Assembly: GCA_022457155.1 (NCBI GenBank)
Contig: JAJGOT010000319.1
Span: forward strand, 941,781 to 1,005,780
Length of the DNA: 64,000 nt
From: Cladopsammia gracilis
Lineage: Eukaryota; Cnidaria; Anthozoa; Scleractinia; Dendrophylliidae
Direction: 5' to 3'
Below the pieces are notes generated by a model that was not told the origin of the DNA, made no database searches, and worked only from the letters and a program-made list of their open reading frames with translations. Made by a program: the position numbers and the translations under genes. Position 1 is the stretch's first letter. Every line of letters starts with the position of its first letter. Below are positions 22,448 through 35,043 of this stretch, one piece after another.

Positions 22448-22984
22448 TATTCTTTCCGGATACATCATTATCAAGTGGCTGGGCATGAACAAACTTAATT
22501 GTATCATTGCTTTGTTTGGGACAGAATGCAAAGATATAAGACCCCAAGACCATAGGCCCAGTCATACCAAGGGTAAGACACACAAAACCAAAGTCCACTA
22601 GACTGTGTTCTAATTTTGCAAACAGAAACACAGCACCAGTGAACGACGGAGATGAGGAAACAGAGCTCGGATAGACAAAAAGACCACGGAAACGGATATA
22701 TATATATAATGCATGGAAGATAAAAGGGGAAAGAATGGGATGTAAGTGCAACTACAGGCACCCAAGTCAAGGAGAAATGTAAAGACGCAAACGTCATAAA
22801 GTGAATAATGACTTATTCAGTGGAATGCGCTGTCCATCTTTTGGGCTTCGGGGCCTGAGCACTAGGTTTTAACTTAACGTGAGTGTATCGGTAAATTCTA
22901 ACTGATTGCGACCATTTAAATGAGAGCTTTAAGCTGTACTTTACTGTGATCGATTATGCGAGTTTGTCGACATTTTAGAACTAA

Positions 22985-23460
22985 GACGTGAAATGTCAAG
23001 GTTAATATTGTTATACAAGATAAGCCGTGGACTAGTTGATTTTAATACGAATGATTATCTCCAGCCTCATAGTAGCAGAATTAGAACTCGTACAAACCAT
23101 AATTGGAAATTAAGGCAGGATAAGGCTACTAAAGATGTTTATTTTTATTCTTTTTTTCCTCGTACTATTAGAACCTGGAATGCTCTGCCTGGTGATTTAG
23201 TAGAAAGTAACACATTAGAATCCTTTAAAACCAAGCTTTTTTACTATTATGCTAATTAGATTTTAACTATTTTAATTTGTAAAATGTAATATTATGATTA
23301 TGATACATTAATTTATTTATTTCATTTTTAAATTTATGATATTTATATATATTCTCACACTTATACGTTGATTTATTTTATCTTATTTTATCTTATTTAA
23401 ATGTTTGTTTTATAGTTGGTGTGATGTCTTCGGATTTTACCGACTTATTAAATGTAGATG
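22985..23460 (+). pseudogene. 5'-truncated LINE, C-terminal RT end
   Basis: An 88-codon frame (22993-23259) is the tail of a non-LTR reverse transcriptase: LYKISRGLVD near the start, DVYFYSFFPRTIRTWNALP in the middle and SNTLESFKTKL at the end are the usual landmarks in the right order. The following AT-rich stretch to about 23460 would be its 3' UTR. The upstream endonuclease and RT core are absent, as expected from 5' truncation. Confidence 0.75.
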
Positions 23461-23584
23461 TAGAAGGGAAATTTGGGCGTTTTGTTTTTCAAGTTTTAAG
23501 CATTACTGTTGCTCGGCTCAGAGTGCCGGGCGGAAAGAGGGCTTAACAAATACAGTTTTGCGTTGATTGGGGTCCAAATCCTTT

Positions 23585-23952
23585 TCAGCCAGTTCCACAG
23601 TAACGGAGATGACAGCGGTGTTCTGGAGGCGTTCCACTGATAAAGTACAGGAAGTAAGGACCACAGTTCAGCACTTGAATGTTGATGGACCAAGTGCAGC
23701 AGCTTGAAGACCAGTTGAAACAGACCTGCCTGGTGACTTTACCTTCTTGCACTGTTGGATGAGCACCGTTTAACCAGCCTGTGGCATGGGTGCCACATCT
23801 ATTTTTAGGGACGCATGACGTAGGCATTTTTGTTCCCGCGTTACCTTGGAAACGGAACCATCCAGGTCCCAGTGAATTGTCACACAGGAGAGGCGATGAG
23901 CCGTGAGTCACTTTTCTGTTACTGCCGGTCAAATTTTGGTAGTCGAGACATT
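23585..23952 (-). CDS. Gene 2 exon 5: D8C domain and stop
   Basis: A 368-nt terminal exon, the same length as in gene 1, with stop TGA at 23587-23585. It encodes [39 protein letters not shown] and CHLRYCGTG. Sequence identity with gene 1 continues about 40 bp past the stop and about 100 bp into the intron before it. Confidence 0.85.
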
Positions 23953-26900
23953 CTGAAACTAGATATTGACAAGTTAATTAATCCCTAGGATTGGTAAAAT
24001 TATTTACTTCTTTATATTTTCACCTGCCAGGCTGCACCAATAATGTAAGAATAAAATAGGGCTTATTTACTCTCATTTTACAAATGAAATGGAGGAAGCC
24101 ACAATATAGACCATAATATACAACTGATTGAGAGAAACGTTGCCGGGTTAAAACTATGAACGAGACGACCGAATGGTTTTCTGGAAAAAAAAAAACTTCT
24201 TGTGTCCTCAGATAAATTGCACATTATTGTAACACAGTAGGGCCATTTATACGAGACCAAATAAGTCGCGACTTACATAAGTCGCGACTTACAAAAGACG
24301 CGAACCACTCGTATAAATGATACAAAAATGTGTTCGCATCTTATTTAGGTCGCGACTTATGCAAGCCTCACTCGTATAAATGGTCCAGTTCGCGTCTTCT
24401 GTAAGTCGCGACTTATGCAAGCCGCGACTTATTTGGTCTCGTATAAATGGCCCTAGTATGCCCCAAATCTACCTCAGAAAATATTTTAAAGAGGAATGGA
24501 TCTGAAATTTCAATTCGCCACTTTAGAAACGAGAAGGAAACTGGGCCGAGTGAACTTTCGCAACGACTTCTGAGATCGTTACAAGGGACGCTTCTTTTGT
24601 CCCCAGTATAAACAGTCCCAGAAGTCGTTGCGAAAGTTCAACTGTTTTTCTTACCATTGCAAAATTGTGAAAGTACCCGTAGTCCCTTACTCGAAAAGCA
24701 TGGAAACTAAAATAATCTAAAAACTGTTTTTCTCACCAGTGCAAGTTTTCCCGTCACCAGAGAATCCTGACTTGCAAGTACAGAAATAAGAACCTCGAGT
24801 GTTCGTACAGATGGCATTGACATCACAGACAGAGGAAGACACAGTGCACTCATCAACGTCTGAATAAACAACAAAAAAGAATTCTGGTTAATTAACAAAT
24901 TAACAAAGCCAAATCACGACTACAAAGTTAGCTCTCACCTGTGCAAGTTTTTCCGTCACCAGAGAATCCTGACATGCAAGTACAGAAATAAGAGCCTCGG
25001 GTGTTCGTACAGATGGCATTGACATCACAGATAGGGGAAGACGCAGTGCACTCGTCAACGTCTGAATAAACAACAAAAAAGAGTTCTGGTTAATTAACAA
25101 ATTAACAAAGCCAAATCAGTCATGTATTACGCTCGAGAAACAGGTAGAAAGCTCTCCTCTCCAGCTCATATTTTCTATATTTTTCTTGAGTTCTGAAATG
25201 CCCGTGTGTTTCATGGCAATATAATTTAATATTTGGTTGGCCGTTTTAATTTGCTTTATAACAAAATTTTAACCGAGGAAAAAGGATCTTCAGCAGAGAT
25301 TTTAAAGAACCTATCATTTCTTGTTATATAATGACTTTCCTCAGTCATGGAGTTTAAGGGAATACAAATTTAACTTGTTTGATCAGTAACGGATCGAGTC
25401 TTATTAACCGTCACATGATATACCCTGATAGATGAGGTCATAAAACATGTTTTAATTTTAAAATGTTGAAAAACTTTCGCCGTCAAAATGCTCAGTAGAT
25501 CCTTTTATTCAAAGACGATTTGCTACATTTCACGCGTGGGTTTCTTCCGCAATTGTCAGACGTAAATAAAGTAACTATTTTTGCTAGCTATTCACTTGTG
25601 TTAATTGTATATACTATATATTAAAAAGAATTATACACCTCAGTGCCCCTGGAGAGTGGTAGATATCCAACACTATTCACCTCCACTTCGGTAAATAATT
25701 GTTAACTATACTGACTTAAAGTGCCCATAACTCAAATTTTTATATTTTTTCAACAGAGCGGAAATGTCACCCAAGGACTTTTTGCGAAAACATTTTGCGA
25801 CTTGCACAAAACGCGCTTGTTAAATAATGTTGTAAAACTTTCAAATTTGCCGCCATTTTGGCTCAACATTCGCTTTAGTCATCTCTCGGTCTGCATAGGA
25901 GCTGTGATGTACATAATGAGCACGTGGTCAACTTCAGACGTGCTTCCGCACTTGGAAGTTCGTCGCTGTGATTAGTTGGTATAGCTAAAAAATGTTTGAA
26001 AGATGTTGACTGCATATGCTCAGTACTTCAACATTATCGGCGTTCCAATTCACTAAAGCTTTCTTTTGTCGGTGACATTGCCAAACAACACGCGTTCCCG
26101 AATCTATGTCACAATGTGAGCCTATCGGCCTAAATCAGTGGGATGAGTAGGCCGCAAAAATATTGGATTTTTGAAGATAATGAAACAATTAAAAAACAAT
26201 CTCGTTTTATGCAAGTTGTATTTTTTTTTCGCGGAAGGTCCTTGCAAAAAATTGGGTGACATTTCGATTCAGGTGAGAAAATAAAAAAATGGGTTATGAG
26301 TACTTTAATTAACTTACCATCATTCTCCATGTTACAGTGAGCTAGAACAGGCACACCAGGTTTGATGGTATACATCCAGTATTTACCGCTGACTGCTTGT
26401 CCTTCACTCGCCTTGATCTCTTTGCACGTCTCAGCAGGCAGTTCAGGAATGGAACCGAGGGGGACTGGAACGCCAAAAACAGTATTATACTATGTTTTAC
26501 ATAAAGTTTACCATGTTTATTCACGTCAATTTTAAGGTAGGCGGATAAAAGCCAGCAAAGTGAGAGAGAGAGAGACACACACACCCAAACAATCCGACGG
26601 CAGAGCCCAGATATAGATCTTGACTCACTGATCGATTTACAAGCTAACCACTACCCCCATCCGCCTCCTCTGCTAACTTCAAGTCACCTCTGTTATAAAC
26701 TAAATGCTTACTTTATATACGTTTACCTCTGTATTTGTCTCTTCTGAAGTAAAATCTATCTGCATTTTGAATGAAATCTTCAGGCCTGGCTTCCTTAGTT
26801 CGGTTGCTAAACTCGCACACAGAGATGGAGATCACTCGATTAAAACTTTGGCATCGATCGTCTTTACGACACGACAATACGCACATGTGTGGGAGTTCTG

Positions 26901-27051
26901 CAAACATCGTCTTGTAGATGTGTCCCTGTAACATCCAGCCTAAGATGGAATTCTCGGATCTACCGCCAGTGCATTGCTGAGTCACTGCTCTGTAGAGCAT
27001 TTGACCCAAGACCAGTAGAACTGAGATACGGAAGACCTGTCTCACTGCCAT
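23585..27051 (-). CDS. Gene 2: secreted PAN-fibrinogen-N-like-cbEGF(2)-D8C protein (5 exons)
   Basis: Predicted CDS is complement of 23585-23952, 24737-24859, 24939-25061, 26318-26464 and 26727-27051, 1086 nt in all, 361 residues, no internal stop. Order: signal peptide ([18 protein letters not shown]), PAN/apple-like domain (about 25-108), a 49-residue exon resembling the start of a fibrinogen C-terminal domain (TCKEI...SGKYW...AHCNMEND), two cbEGF modules and D8C. All introns are phase 1. The start ATG at 27051 follows a CCATAG acceptor by two bases; a strong donor CAG|GTGAGT at 27328 suggests a 5' UTR exon upstream. The role is inferred as extracellular binding. The front half matches gene 3, the back half gene 1. 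Confidence 0.8.
23953..24736. other. Gene 2 intron 4 with a MITE and a hairpin
   Basis: No coding sequence. Holds a MITE at 24239-24454 and a separate hairpin at about 24548-24641 with arms around AACTTTCGCAACGACTTCTG. Confidence 0.7.
24239..24454. mobile_element. 216-bp MITE with AAGTCGCGACTT palindromes
   Basis: Perfect outer TIR AGGGCCATTTATACGAGACC and complement, flanked by AGT on both sides (24236-24238 and 24455-24457), a likely 3-bp target duplication. Inside, the palindrome AAGTCGCGACTT and pieces of it recur many times. Confidence 0.85.
24737..24859 (-). CDS. Gene 2 exon 4: calcium-binding EGF module 2
   Basis: A 123-nt phase 1-1 exon ([18 protein letters not shown] start, FSGDGKTCT end). 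The following intron matches that after gene 1 exon 6. Confidence 0.85.
24939..25061 (-). CDS. Gene 2 exon 3: calcium-binding EGF module 1
   Basis: A 123-nt phase 1-1 exon ([18 protein letters not shown] start). The 79-bp intron after it is very similar to the short introns between cbEGF exons in genes 1 and 3. Confidence 0.85.
25062..26317. other. Gene 2 intron 2
   Basis: No coding sequence supported. A stretch near 25645-25705 resembles the TATCCA..ACTATTCACCTCCAC segment at 46045-46085, so a dispersed repeat is present. The acceptor ATTCAG precedes the cbEGF exon on the minus strand. Confidence 0.5.
26318..26464 (-). CDS. Gene 2 exon 2: short fibrinogen-N-like exon
   Basis: A 147-nt phase 1-1 exon, same length as in gene 3. 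It encodes [18 protein letters not shown], a SGKYWMYT segment and LAHCNMEND. The C-x-E-I ... G-x-Y ... C-x-M-E pattern resembles the first part of fibrinogen-related domains; the rest of that domain is absent, so it may be a stand-alone small module. Confidence 0.7.
26727..27051 (-). CDS. Gene 2 exon 1: signal peptide and PAN/apple-like domain
   Basis: From ATG at 27051 to the donor GTAAAC at 26726. Hydrophobic leader, then [24 protein letters not shown], and CEFSNRT in the spacing of a PAN domain, with a potential N-glycosylation site at NRT. Leaves in phase 1. Confidence 0.8.
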
Positions 27052-27322
27052 GCCTATGGAACCAAAACATTGGGAAACTGTATTCATATTCGATCTCACA
27101 AAACATATTTTTGGAGTTACAAGAAAATAAATTAAGCGTCTTCTACGATCGACCACAACTTGCTGTCCTTAATGTGTTATACATCAGTACAAGTACAGTA
27201 GAAGTTTCGCGGGAGTGTTACAGGCCGTTGTTCGGACAAAATCGATACTGAGGACTCAGTACAGTTCGTTCGTTTTTAAATTTATTACTGTGCACATCAT
27301 GTTTAATTCGACCAACGAAATA

Positions 27323-27329
27323 ACTCACC
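27323..27329 (-). promoter_or_regulatory. Likely splice donor of a gene 2 5' UTR exon
   Basis: On the minus strand the sequence reads GGACAG|GTGAGT, an excellent donor, 275 bp upstream of the CCATAG acceptor that sits two bases before the gene 2 start codon. Gene 3 has a similar acceptor (TTCCAG) two bases before its ATG. A non-coding first exon is therefore likely. Confidence 0.5.
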
Positions 27330-27349
27330 TGTCCACTATCCCAAAAACA

Positions 27350-27408
27350 TAGTCAAGATCTTCTTTCGTTGCTCGCAAAGCCTTATATAAAAACAATGTT
27401 CTTATATA

Positions 27409-27440
<32 letters not shown>

Positions 27441-27497
27441 TATAAGAACATTGTTTTTATATAAGGCTTTGCGAGCAACGAAAGAAGATCTTGACTA
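27350..27497. repeat. 148-bp near-perfect palindrome upstream of gene 2
   Basis: Arms of about 66 bp, starting TAGTCAAGATCTTCTTTCGT, are exact inverted copies around an AT-only centre. A (TA)n run at 27583-27639 follows. The palindrome lies just upstream of the presumed 5' UTR donor of gene 2 and would overlap its promoter or first exon. Confidence 0.9.
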
Positions 27498-27582
27498 TAT
27501 ATATATATATCCTGTGCCCAAGTTCAGGAGTTGCCATAAAGCCATTATGGTAATAACCGGGAGGGCACATTGTATACATATT

Positions 27583-27639
<57 letters not shown>
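27583..27639. repeat. (TA)n microsatellite
   Basis: About 28 TA dinucleotides. Confidence 0.95.
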
Positions 27640-27642
<3 letters not shown>

Positions 27643-28260
27643 AAAATGCTCTCTAAGAAGTAAGCCCAATATCCTTGAACTCCAAGGCAAACCAAAATTA
27701 AGACGCAATGGACAATTAAATATTGCTTCTTACTTGAATTAGTTTACTCCTCTCCAACCTCCAATATTTTTCTGTTGTCATTTCATTGTCTGTCTAAATT
27801 ACAATTGTATTTTCCTTTTTATATCTTATTTGTTATATATATTTTTGGCAGTTGCGTCAGTTGTTATGTTAGTTACTTCGCATTACTTTGTGGTCTACCA
27901 TAGCTGTTACTCTGTAAAAATTGATTACTGTAAAATAAAAATTTATAAAAAAAAAGTCATCAGTCTTATTATTACTAAAAGTAACCGAAATGCTTGGAAG
28001 GCGAAACTGTTTATCCTGTTGATTTTTTCTATGCCCAGATTCAAGGAAAACCTCAGCAAAAAGCTATTCAATCATACTTTAATTTCAGACATGCATTAGC
28101 TCTCTATTTACCTAAGATGAAAACGTCTACTTAACAACAGAAATCCTTCTTTCAATAAATTAAACACTGTGAGATTAGGTCTCGTCCATTGCATTGATTC
28201 ATCGTACATTGCATGTGCGGTTATTTTCTTTTATATCATATAAGGGTAAGAAGAACTAAC

Positions 28261-28575
28261 GGCCCGTTTACACATGCGATTTGTGATGCGATTTTTGTCG
28301 CGCTCTCCAATGCAACTTTCGTCGCAAGTGTAAACTAACGGGCGATTTTCTGTGCGATTCGGATGCGATATTTGCTTTGATGTGCTATGATTTCCCCAAA
28401 ATCGCCGCCAAGTTGCATCAGGTTTCAAACATTTTCGAAACCTCTGCGACATCGCGCGACAAAACGCTCCGAAATCGCTTACACATGCGATTTGAAGATG
28501 CACCTTGCGCGCGACAAATGTGTGCATCGACGAATGCGACAAAAATTGCACAAAAATCGCCTGTGTAAACAGGCC
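28261..28575. mobile_element. MITE, GGCCCGTTTACACA type
   Basis: Ends GGCCCGTTTACACATGCGAT and, at 28557-28575, the complement of GGCCTGTTTACACAGGCGAT. The interior is packed with GCGAT/ATCGC motifs in both orientations, as in the ends. Confidence 0.75.
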
Positions 28576-31088
28576 TTACGAAAACTTAGATATTAAATTT
28601 CGCTTTATAATCACTACCTTTTTAAATTGATTTTTCTGTGTAGCAGTCTCTTAGCTTTCTAGCAGTTCAAATCCAACCCTTTTTGCGGTCATGAAGGTAA
28701 ATTTTTAATAGAACAGCATGTGAGCTTTAAATAAACTGAATTGAGATTATCGACAATACATACGCGATGATCTTAGAAAAGACATTGAACTTAAAACCAA
28801 ACGCGATAACATAAACGGGTTTCTTTTACCAGTGCTTTAATGCTTTGAACTTTTTTTAATGGCTTTCGTTCAGATGTTAATATGAACTGATATAAACCAA
28901 AACGGCTGATCTCGTTGCTGTAGTGACAACGGTTTCAGATTTTCATCTAACAGCTAACACTGTTTTAAGGTAAAATAGTACTGATTTTTTAGGAACAGCA
29001 AGCTTAGGAAAATATTGGATTGAGATCATCTATAATTCATCTGCTACCTCAGAAGAAAAAAAAATGTAAGTAAAACCAAAAATCCACAATAACATACTAG
29101 AGAACATACCTTTAAAATTATGATGACAATAAATAACTAAAAGAAAATTTACCTGCAGCTTGCCTAAATGTCTTAATATTTTTTTTACATATTTATATGC
29201 TGAGCCAGAAAGTTTGATCACTCGACAAATAGGAACCAGGCCAACAGCAGTTAATTTTCGTAAAGCGCGAACTCATGAGGGCAATAGTGTGTGGGTGGTA
29301 ATGGTTCGTCAGTTTTTTAGCACATCATGCATGCGACAGTGTTTTTTGTACATCATGCATTAGTTATTTCATTAATAACTTGACTAGAAACATCAAAATA
29401 TGGAACTAATATATGTCCTCGGGGCGACTCCATACTGTATGCATATAAAAGAAAACGCACAAAGCATAGCAAACCCTTAAAATGATCTCTTAATGTGGAG
29501 ATGGCTCCTTTTTTAGTTTTATCTTAAAGGTATATCAAGAGAAAACACTTACTTGAAGAATTTTGCTAAATTAGTCAGTCTGGGCCCCGGTTGTTCAAAA
29601 GGTGGATAGCGCTATTCACTTCATTGGATAAATCACCATGCGGTGGATAATTATCATTATCCATTGTGTTACCCGCTGTCAATTATAAAGACGCAGATTT
29701 TCAGACGATCGACGAGGCGTTTGTTGTGCAAAAATATATGATTTATTATAAGGAACTTGTAGTTATAAATTAAACCACTTCTGTTCGCAATACTGATGAT
29801 GATATAGAATAAGATCGATAGAGGCTATATGCCAGTTTTGTCAGTTTACTGATTTAAGACAAACTTTGTTTAAAGAGGGTAACACTTAACGCTGCGAATG
29901 AAAAGTTGTGGCCCAGATTTCAAATTAAATTTCGTTATCCCAAATTTTCAGATCAATGATTGCTATTCCTCTGTCATTTAATTTGTTACTCCAACGTATC
30001 CTCATATCCAACAGAAAAATATTAAAGATTAAAGTTAGTTTAATTCGTTTATGAAGCGCAAATATATTTTAGGTGCCTTTGAAAAGGTTCACGTTATTTG
30101 AACTGAGAGCTATACTTAATTGTTCTTTGTTTATTTAAGACGAGGATGTTATACCTTCACAACAATAAACTATAGCAGGGGACAGTTCTGAGAACCCGAC
30201 AGCGCATTTCAATCTTGTCAACATTGCCCTTATGTAGATTAATTAAAGTTTTCGCCATTCTAAAAACGATTTAAAGGATGTTTTAGGCAAGTTGTATTCT
30301 AATACTCTATCCCAAAAACGCTATTTAAATATTTTAGCATCCGAGAACCCCACTTATTAGTTTCGTTTGTGGCATATACTTTTCACCCAACATTAACTCC
30401 GTCGGTGAAAATACTATTAACTGCGCGATGTTTGAAGAAAATGCGTTTATTTTTTTTTTTTTTCAATTGCCGATGCATAGACCTTTCCGCTGTTGAAATC
30501 CGCCATTTTAAAACTGAGCAGGTCAAAATTAGTATGACAACTAAAAGTGTTTTTGTGGGTAAAAACTGAATCGCACTGCGAAATCGTTAAATGAACTGAA
30601 CTGAATGAAGATACGCAATACATGTTGGTGTATAATGTCACAACTAGTCTCCATGAAGTCGCAATTCCAATCAAATTGTTGATTTATGCCTAGTCTAGTG
30701 CCCTTGTGGGTATCTCTGAGAACCAAGTTGCAACTCACCTTAGCAGGCAAAAGTTGCTTGAGGTTTCCCTGTTCTTCAAAAAGTCGCCCAAATGTCCAAA
30801 AAGTTCAAAATGTTGCTAAAATGTTGCCGAGCACAATCGGAACAGGACTAGTCATGAGTCTAGTTACCAGACTCCCACTGGTCTACAGTGTTCCGGTTCA
30901 GTTGAAATTCTCTGTTCAGGCTGGGCCGAGTTGTTCAAAGCGTGATTAAGATAACCCAGGGTTAGCTTCAATAATTAATTAATCAATGAGATTTTTTTTA
31001 AACCAGGATCTCAGCCGTCTAAGCGAGTCTCGGATTGACCATTTGCTACTCCCTAACATTCCTTTCACTCCCAAAGTCAATCAATAAT

Positions 31089-31268
31089 GGAGACATGTGG
31101 TGTAGTTCTAACTTTTGAGTCTGTGGACGAAATCCTATGGTGTGGACGCACCATTCAAATGAAAGCCCTTCAGCAGTACTTTTGCATGTACCATTTGTTT
31201 TTCAACATTTTACAAAATGAAATTTTGGATGCTAGATGAATTTTGATAATTGCACTCTTGGGAGTTAA
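31089..31268 (+). repeat. Dispersed repeat family R, copy 1
   Basis: Recognisable by GACGAAATCCTATGGTGTG followed by CAGCAGTACTTTTGCATG. Related copies are at 34762-34835 plus 35924-36052 (split), and twice in tandem at 41817-41982. No coding content. Confidence 0.7.
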
Positions 31269-34200
31269 TATAAAGGGTCAGAGGTGTGTTCTCCGTTATG
31301 TTCAGTTGTGAGTTTTGGGGTTGTACGTACGTCAATCTTTTTTCTTCTAAGATAGATGTATTATCGATGATCTCAATCTTTTTTTTACAAGCTTGCTGTT
31401 TGTAACAATAATTCATCTATTTACGCCTTAAATTGAGAAAAAAATAAGGACTAAAAAATATATTAATAAAATTACATAAAAAATATAATTTACCGAAATG
31501 AAAATATAAAATAACTTTACCAATTTAAGAAATGGTTGCGGTTTTGAACCGCAAAGAGCTAAGAGACAGTAGAAAAAGCTATAAAACCCATGACTTGAAG
31601 AAGAAGGTTTCTGAGAAGGTGCCAAGATTTATTCAAATTTTTCTTCTTACCATATATTTGAATGCCGAAAAATAAAATAACTTAATTTATAACGAATCAA
31701 TGAACGTGACCTAATATTCTTTACTGATGAATTGAAATAAGGATTTCGATTCGTTATCAGAGTTAAAACGGGTTGTTAAGTAAACGTTTGTGTCTTGGGT
31801 AAATAGCGAGCTAATGCATATGTGCTAAATTAAAAGTATGAATCAGACAGATAAATGAATGTAACCTTCAGTTAGGTGCCGTTCATGACAGTCTGCACGT
31901 TCCGTGTGATTTTATGATATTATTGTAGATACGAAGCCTTGAAATTTCTGATTGCCGGGACTCAGTAATCTCATTGCGAGAAACTGAATTCTTGTTGACT
32001 AAAAAGCGACGCGCTTTCGAGCGCGTTTGGAAATGTCCCAGACGTATTTAAACTTATATGACAATTGTAAAATATCCAAGTAAAATCCACACACAGAAAA
32101 ATGTACATGCATGGTTTATCGTAAACTACTATGCTTGCCAATATGTTTGGGACACTTTTCAAACATGCATGTCTCTCATCTTGTACAATTTCAGGACTAC
32201 AACATTGTTTAGAGGGGTGTGGGGAAAAACTTTGTAAGGCGATTTGGGTGAGCGTATATTATCGTCATTGTCCGATATTTGCACACAGTGTCCCTAAGTG
32301 TCCCTAAACATTCTGGCCAGCATTGTAAGTCCTTCTAGAAAATACCATACGTCTTTCGGGAAATATGACTGTAAAATAAAATATTTAGCATAACTTTAAA
32401 ACAGACACTACATTTTTAATAAGCTTATATTTTGCGGTTTTAAAACGACGGTCCTCGCGTACCAATTTTCGGTTATTAAAGGACCTTATTTTATTTAAGC
32501 TTATCGTAAACGCAAGATAGGTTGTAAATAATAATTATCTGACTGAAATAATTAAAACACTTGACGTATGACTCAGCTCATAATAACACTGACAATGCTA
32601 AAATACTCATAAAATTAAACGTGCTCGGATCGGCCTGTTTAGTTTGGATGCAAACTAAACAGGTCGAACAAACAGACCTACCTACCGCAAGAATTTAATT
32701 TTCCTTAATCTAAAAAAAGCAATTACTGAAAAGACCAGGAGCCTATTATATTCCTGTCCTGAAAAGACTAGTTATTATAAATAATTGATAAGTTACCAAG
32801 AAAACGGATAATTTACAGTTAACAGTAACTACTGGGGCGCAGCTTTAAAAAAAAAGCTCGGAACAGTTGAGGACAGCTCTCAGCAAAAATGATTCAGTAT
32901 AAAAACGTGAAACTTATTTAAGTCAATTTTTTATACATATTCTTAAATAAACGTAATTTACAATGATTCTCTATTGGCTGGTTTAGAATATGAAGAAAAG
33001 CTATCCTACTCTATATCTAGCCCGCTTTGCATAAAAACCTCGAACAAATTTCTGGCCCGAGAATTATATACTAGCTAAATTTATTTTTATTAAAAAGTGG
33101 AAGGTATTGTAATATAGCATTCAAAGTCATGCAATAGCAGTTAAATTGCTGTTGACAATTTTTATGCACCTAGAATATGGAATATAACACTGATTTTTTT
33201 AAAAGGATCATTAACATCACGAAACTGGCGTATGTACCAGCTTCTCATTTTCATTTTTCAGATCCAATCGCGCACAAAGTGAATTTAAGCTCGAATTCTA
33301 TCATTTTACACAACAAATAGCGCGTCACAGTTAAAAATTTGCGGTTCTGCAATTCAAACATTCTGATATTAGTTCATTTGACATGATTGTTGACATAAAT
33401 GATACATGATGTGAAAGACATACATATATGGTTGACAATTTGTCAGCATGTTGGCCTGATAATTAACTTGAGAATTAATAATAAATTATCGCCCACACTT
33501 TGCTCATCGGCAAGTCCATAGCTTACGTATACGAGATTATTCTATAAAACTGTTGTTGCCTTTTTTCTGTTCGGGCATGAATGTGATAAAACGGACTGGC
33601 TCGTTTAGTAGAAATAGGAAAGGTAAGATGAATTTTTCTTTAATATATCGCATAAAAAAATTTATTGTTGATTATTTTTTTCAAGCTTGCATGCTGTTTT
33701 AAAAAAAATTACCAACCATTTAATACGGTAAAAAAAAAACGGTTGGCTTTTAATGAAACTGAGAAAACTAAGAGACAACCGAGAAAAACTTACAAACATA
33801 AATTGCTTAAAAAAAAATTTCTTGTACATTTTTCAACTTCTTTTGACGATGCCTGTATAAATGCAGATATACAAATGAATTATGAAGAATTCACAAACGG
33901 GACCGTCCCGTACGCGTTAGGCCAAATGTTTCTGTTAGATTGACAGAAGGCTTCTAATCTTCATATTCCTTCATATGCCTTCTTATCGATCTGGCACGAA
34001 AAGGGTACACAATTTATGTTTTTATCTTGCCGATTACTTTATTTTGGACATTTAAGTTTAAGACAGATTCTAGGTTTGAATGAATTCTGAAATAAATTTT
34101 CAAATTTCAATAAACGCGGTAACTGATGGAAAGTGAAGCCGTGTAGCGAGCAGGTGTTCCAGTAACGAAGCGTGCGTCCGCATATTTCTCGATCAATAAC

Positions 34201-34761
34201 AAATATCGAAAAAAAAATAATTTGGAATATATTCTAGTATATTGTAGTAACATTTATATTCAGCGTATAAATGCGTTAATGTCCTTGAATGTGGGCATTA
34301 GGAGATGTAACAAACTAACCTACAAAGCTCGAGTGTCCTTCGCCGTGTATGCATTAGGAGGCCATTATATGCCAAATAAAAACAAACGTATATAACAACA
34401 ACAAGAACAACCCTTAATTAAACGTCCTTTTATGACTTTATGGTCAAAACGATCTTGGAGCATAACTAACTCAGTTATTATTACTATTATTATTACTAAT
34501 AGTCCGATCTCAATGTTCTTTAATATATGTTTATGTGAAGATAACAGGCGCGATAACAAACTAGCGGATCGTTACGTTTGGCACAAATTTGGCCACAGAA
34601 CACATTATCGCTCAGTTCAGTGGAAGTTGTTTGTCACAGATCGGAGCATATAAATTTAGCTCACAATTCGATTCGTACGTCACCTTTCCTCTCTCCTTAC
34701 GCATTTTTTCATCACTTTTGGCATTTTTCATTATAATTCGAAATAATACCCAGAGTCCACT

Positions 34762-35011
34762 ATGAAGACATGTGGTGTCAGTACGTAGTTCTAACTTTTG
34801 TGTCTGTCAACGAAATCCTATGGTGTGACCACTTGAGGTGGCTCGACTGTTTTTTTTTTTGGCGACACAACATCCCAACTTTGAACGGCCGATACTTCAC
34901 TATAATAATTTTCTCAACATCTAGACCTAAATGTTTAAAATGACTGTATGCCGCTTATGATTTAAGTCTTCAAGACTGCAAACAAGGCTGCAAATAATAA
35001 AAATTGGAGTA

Positions 35012-35043
<32 letters not shown>

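Larger units (their letters stand above)
27640..34761. other. Intergenic DNA between genes 2 and 3
   Basis: No gene was supported on either strand over about 7 kb. Recognisable content: a MITE at 28261-28575, a GGGCCCCGGTTGTTCAAA-type repeat near 29582-29690 and a related piece near 30925-30960, and a dispersed repeat (family R) at 31089-31268. A 92-codon Lys-rich frame at 33665-33943 (+) has no recognisable domain and is not called. The rest is AT-rich with nothing visible. Confidence 0.5.

Noticed and set aside
33665..33943. A 92-codon Lys-rich open frame
   Set aside because: AT-rich low-complexity origin is likely; no domain, homologue or splice signal was seen.
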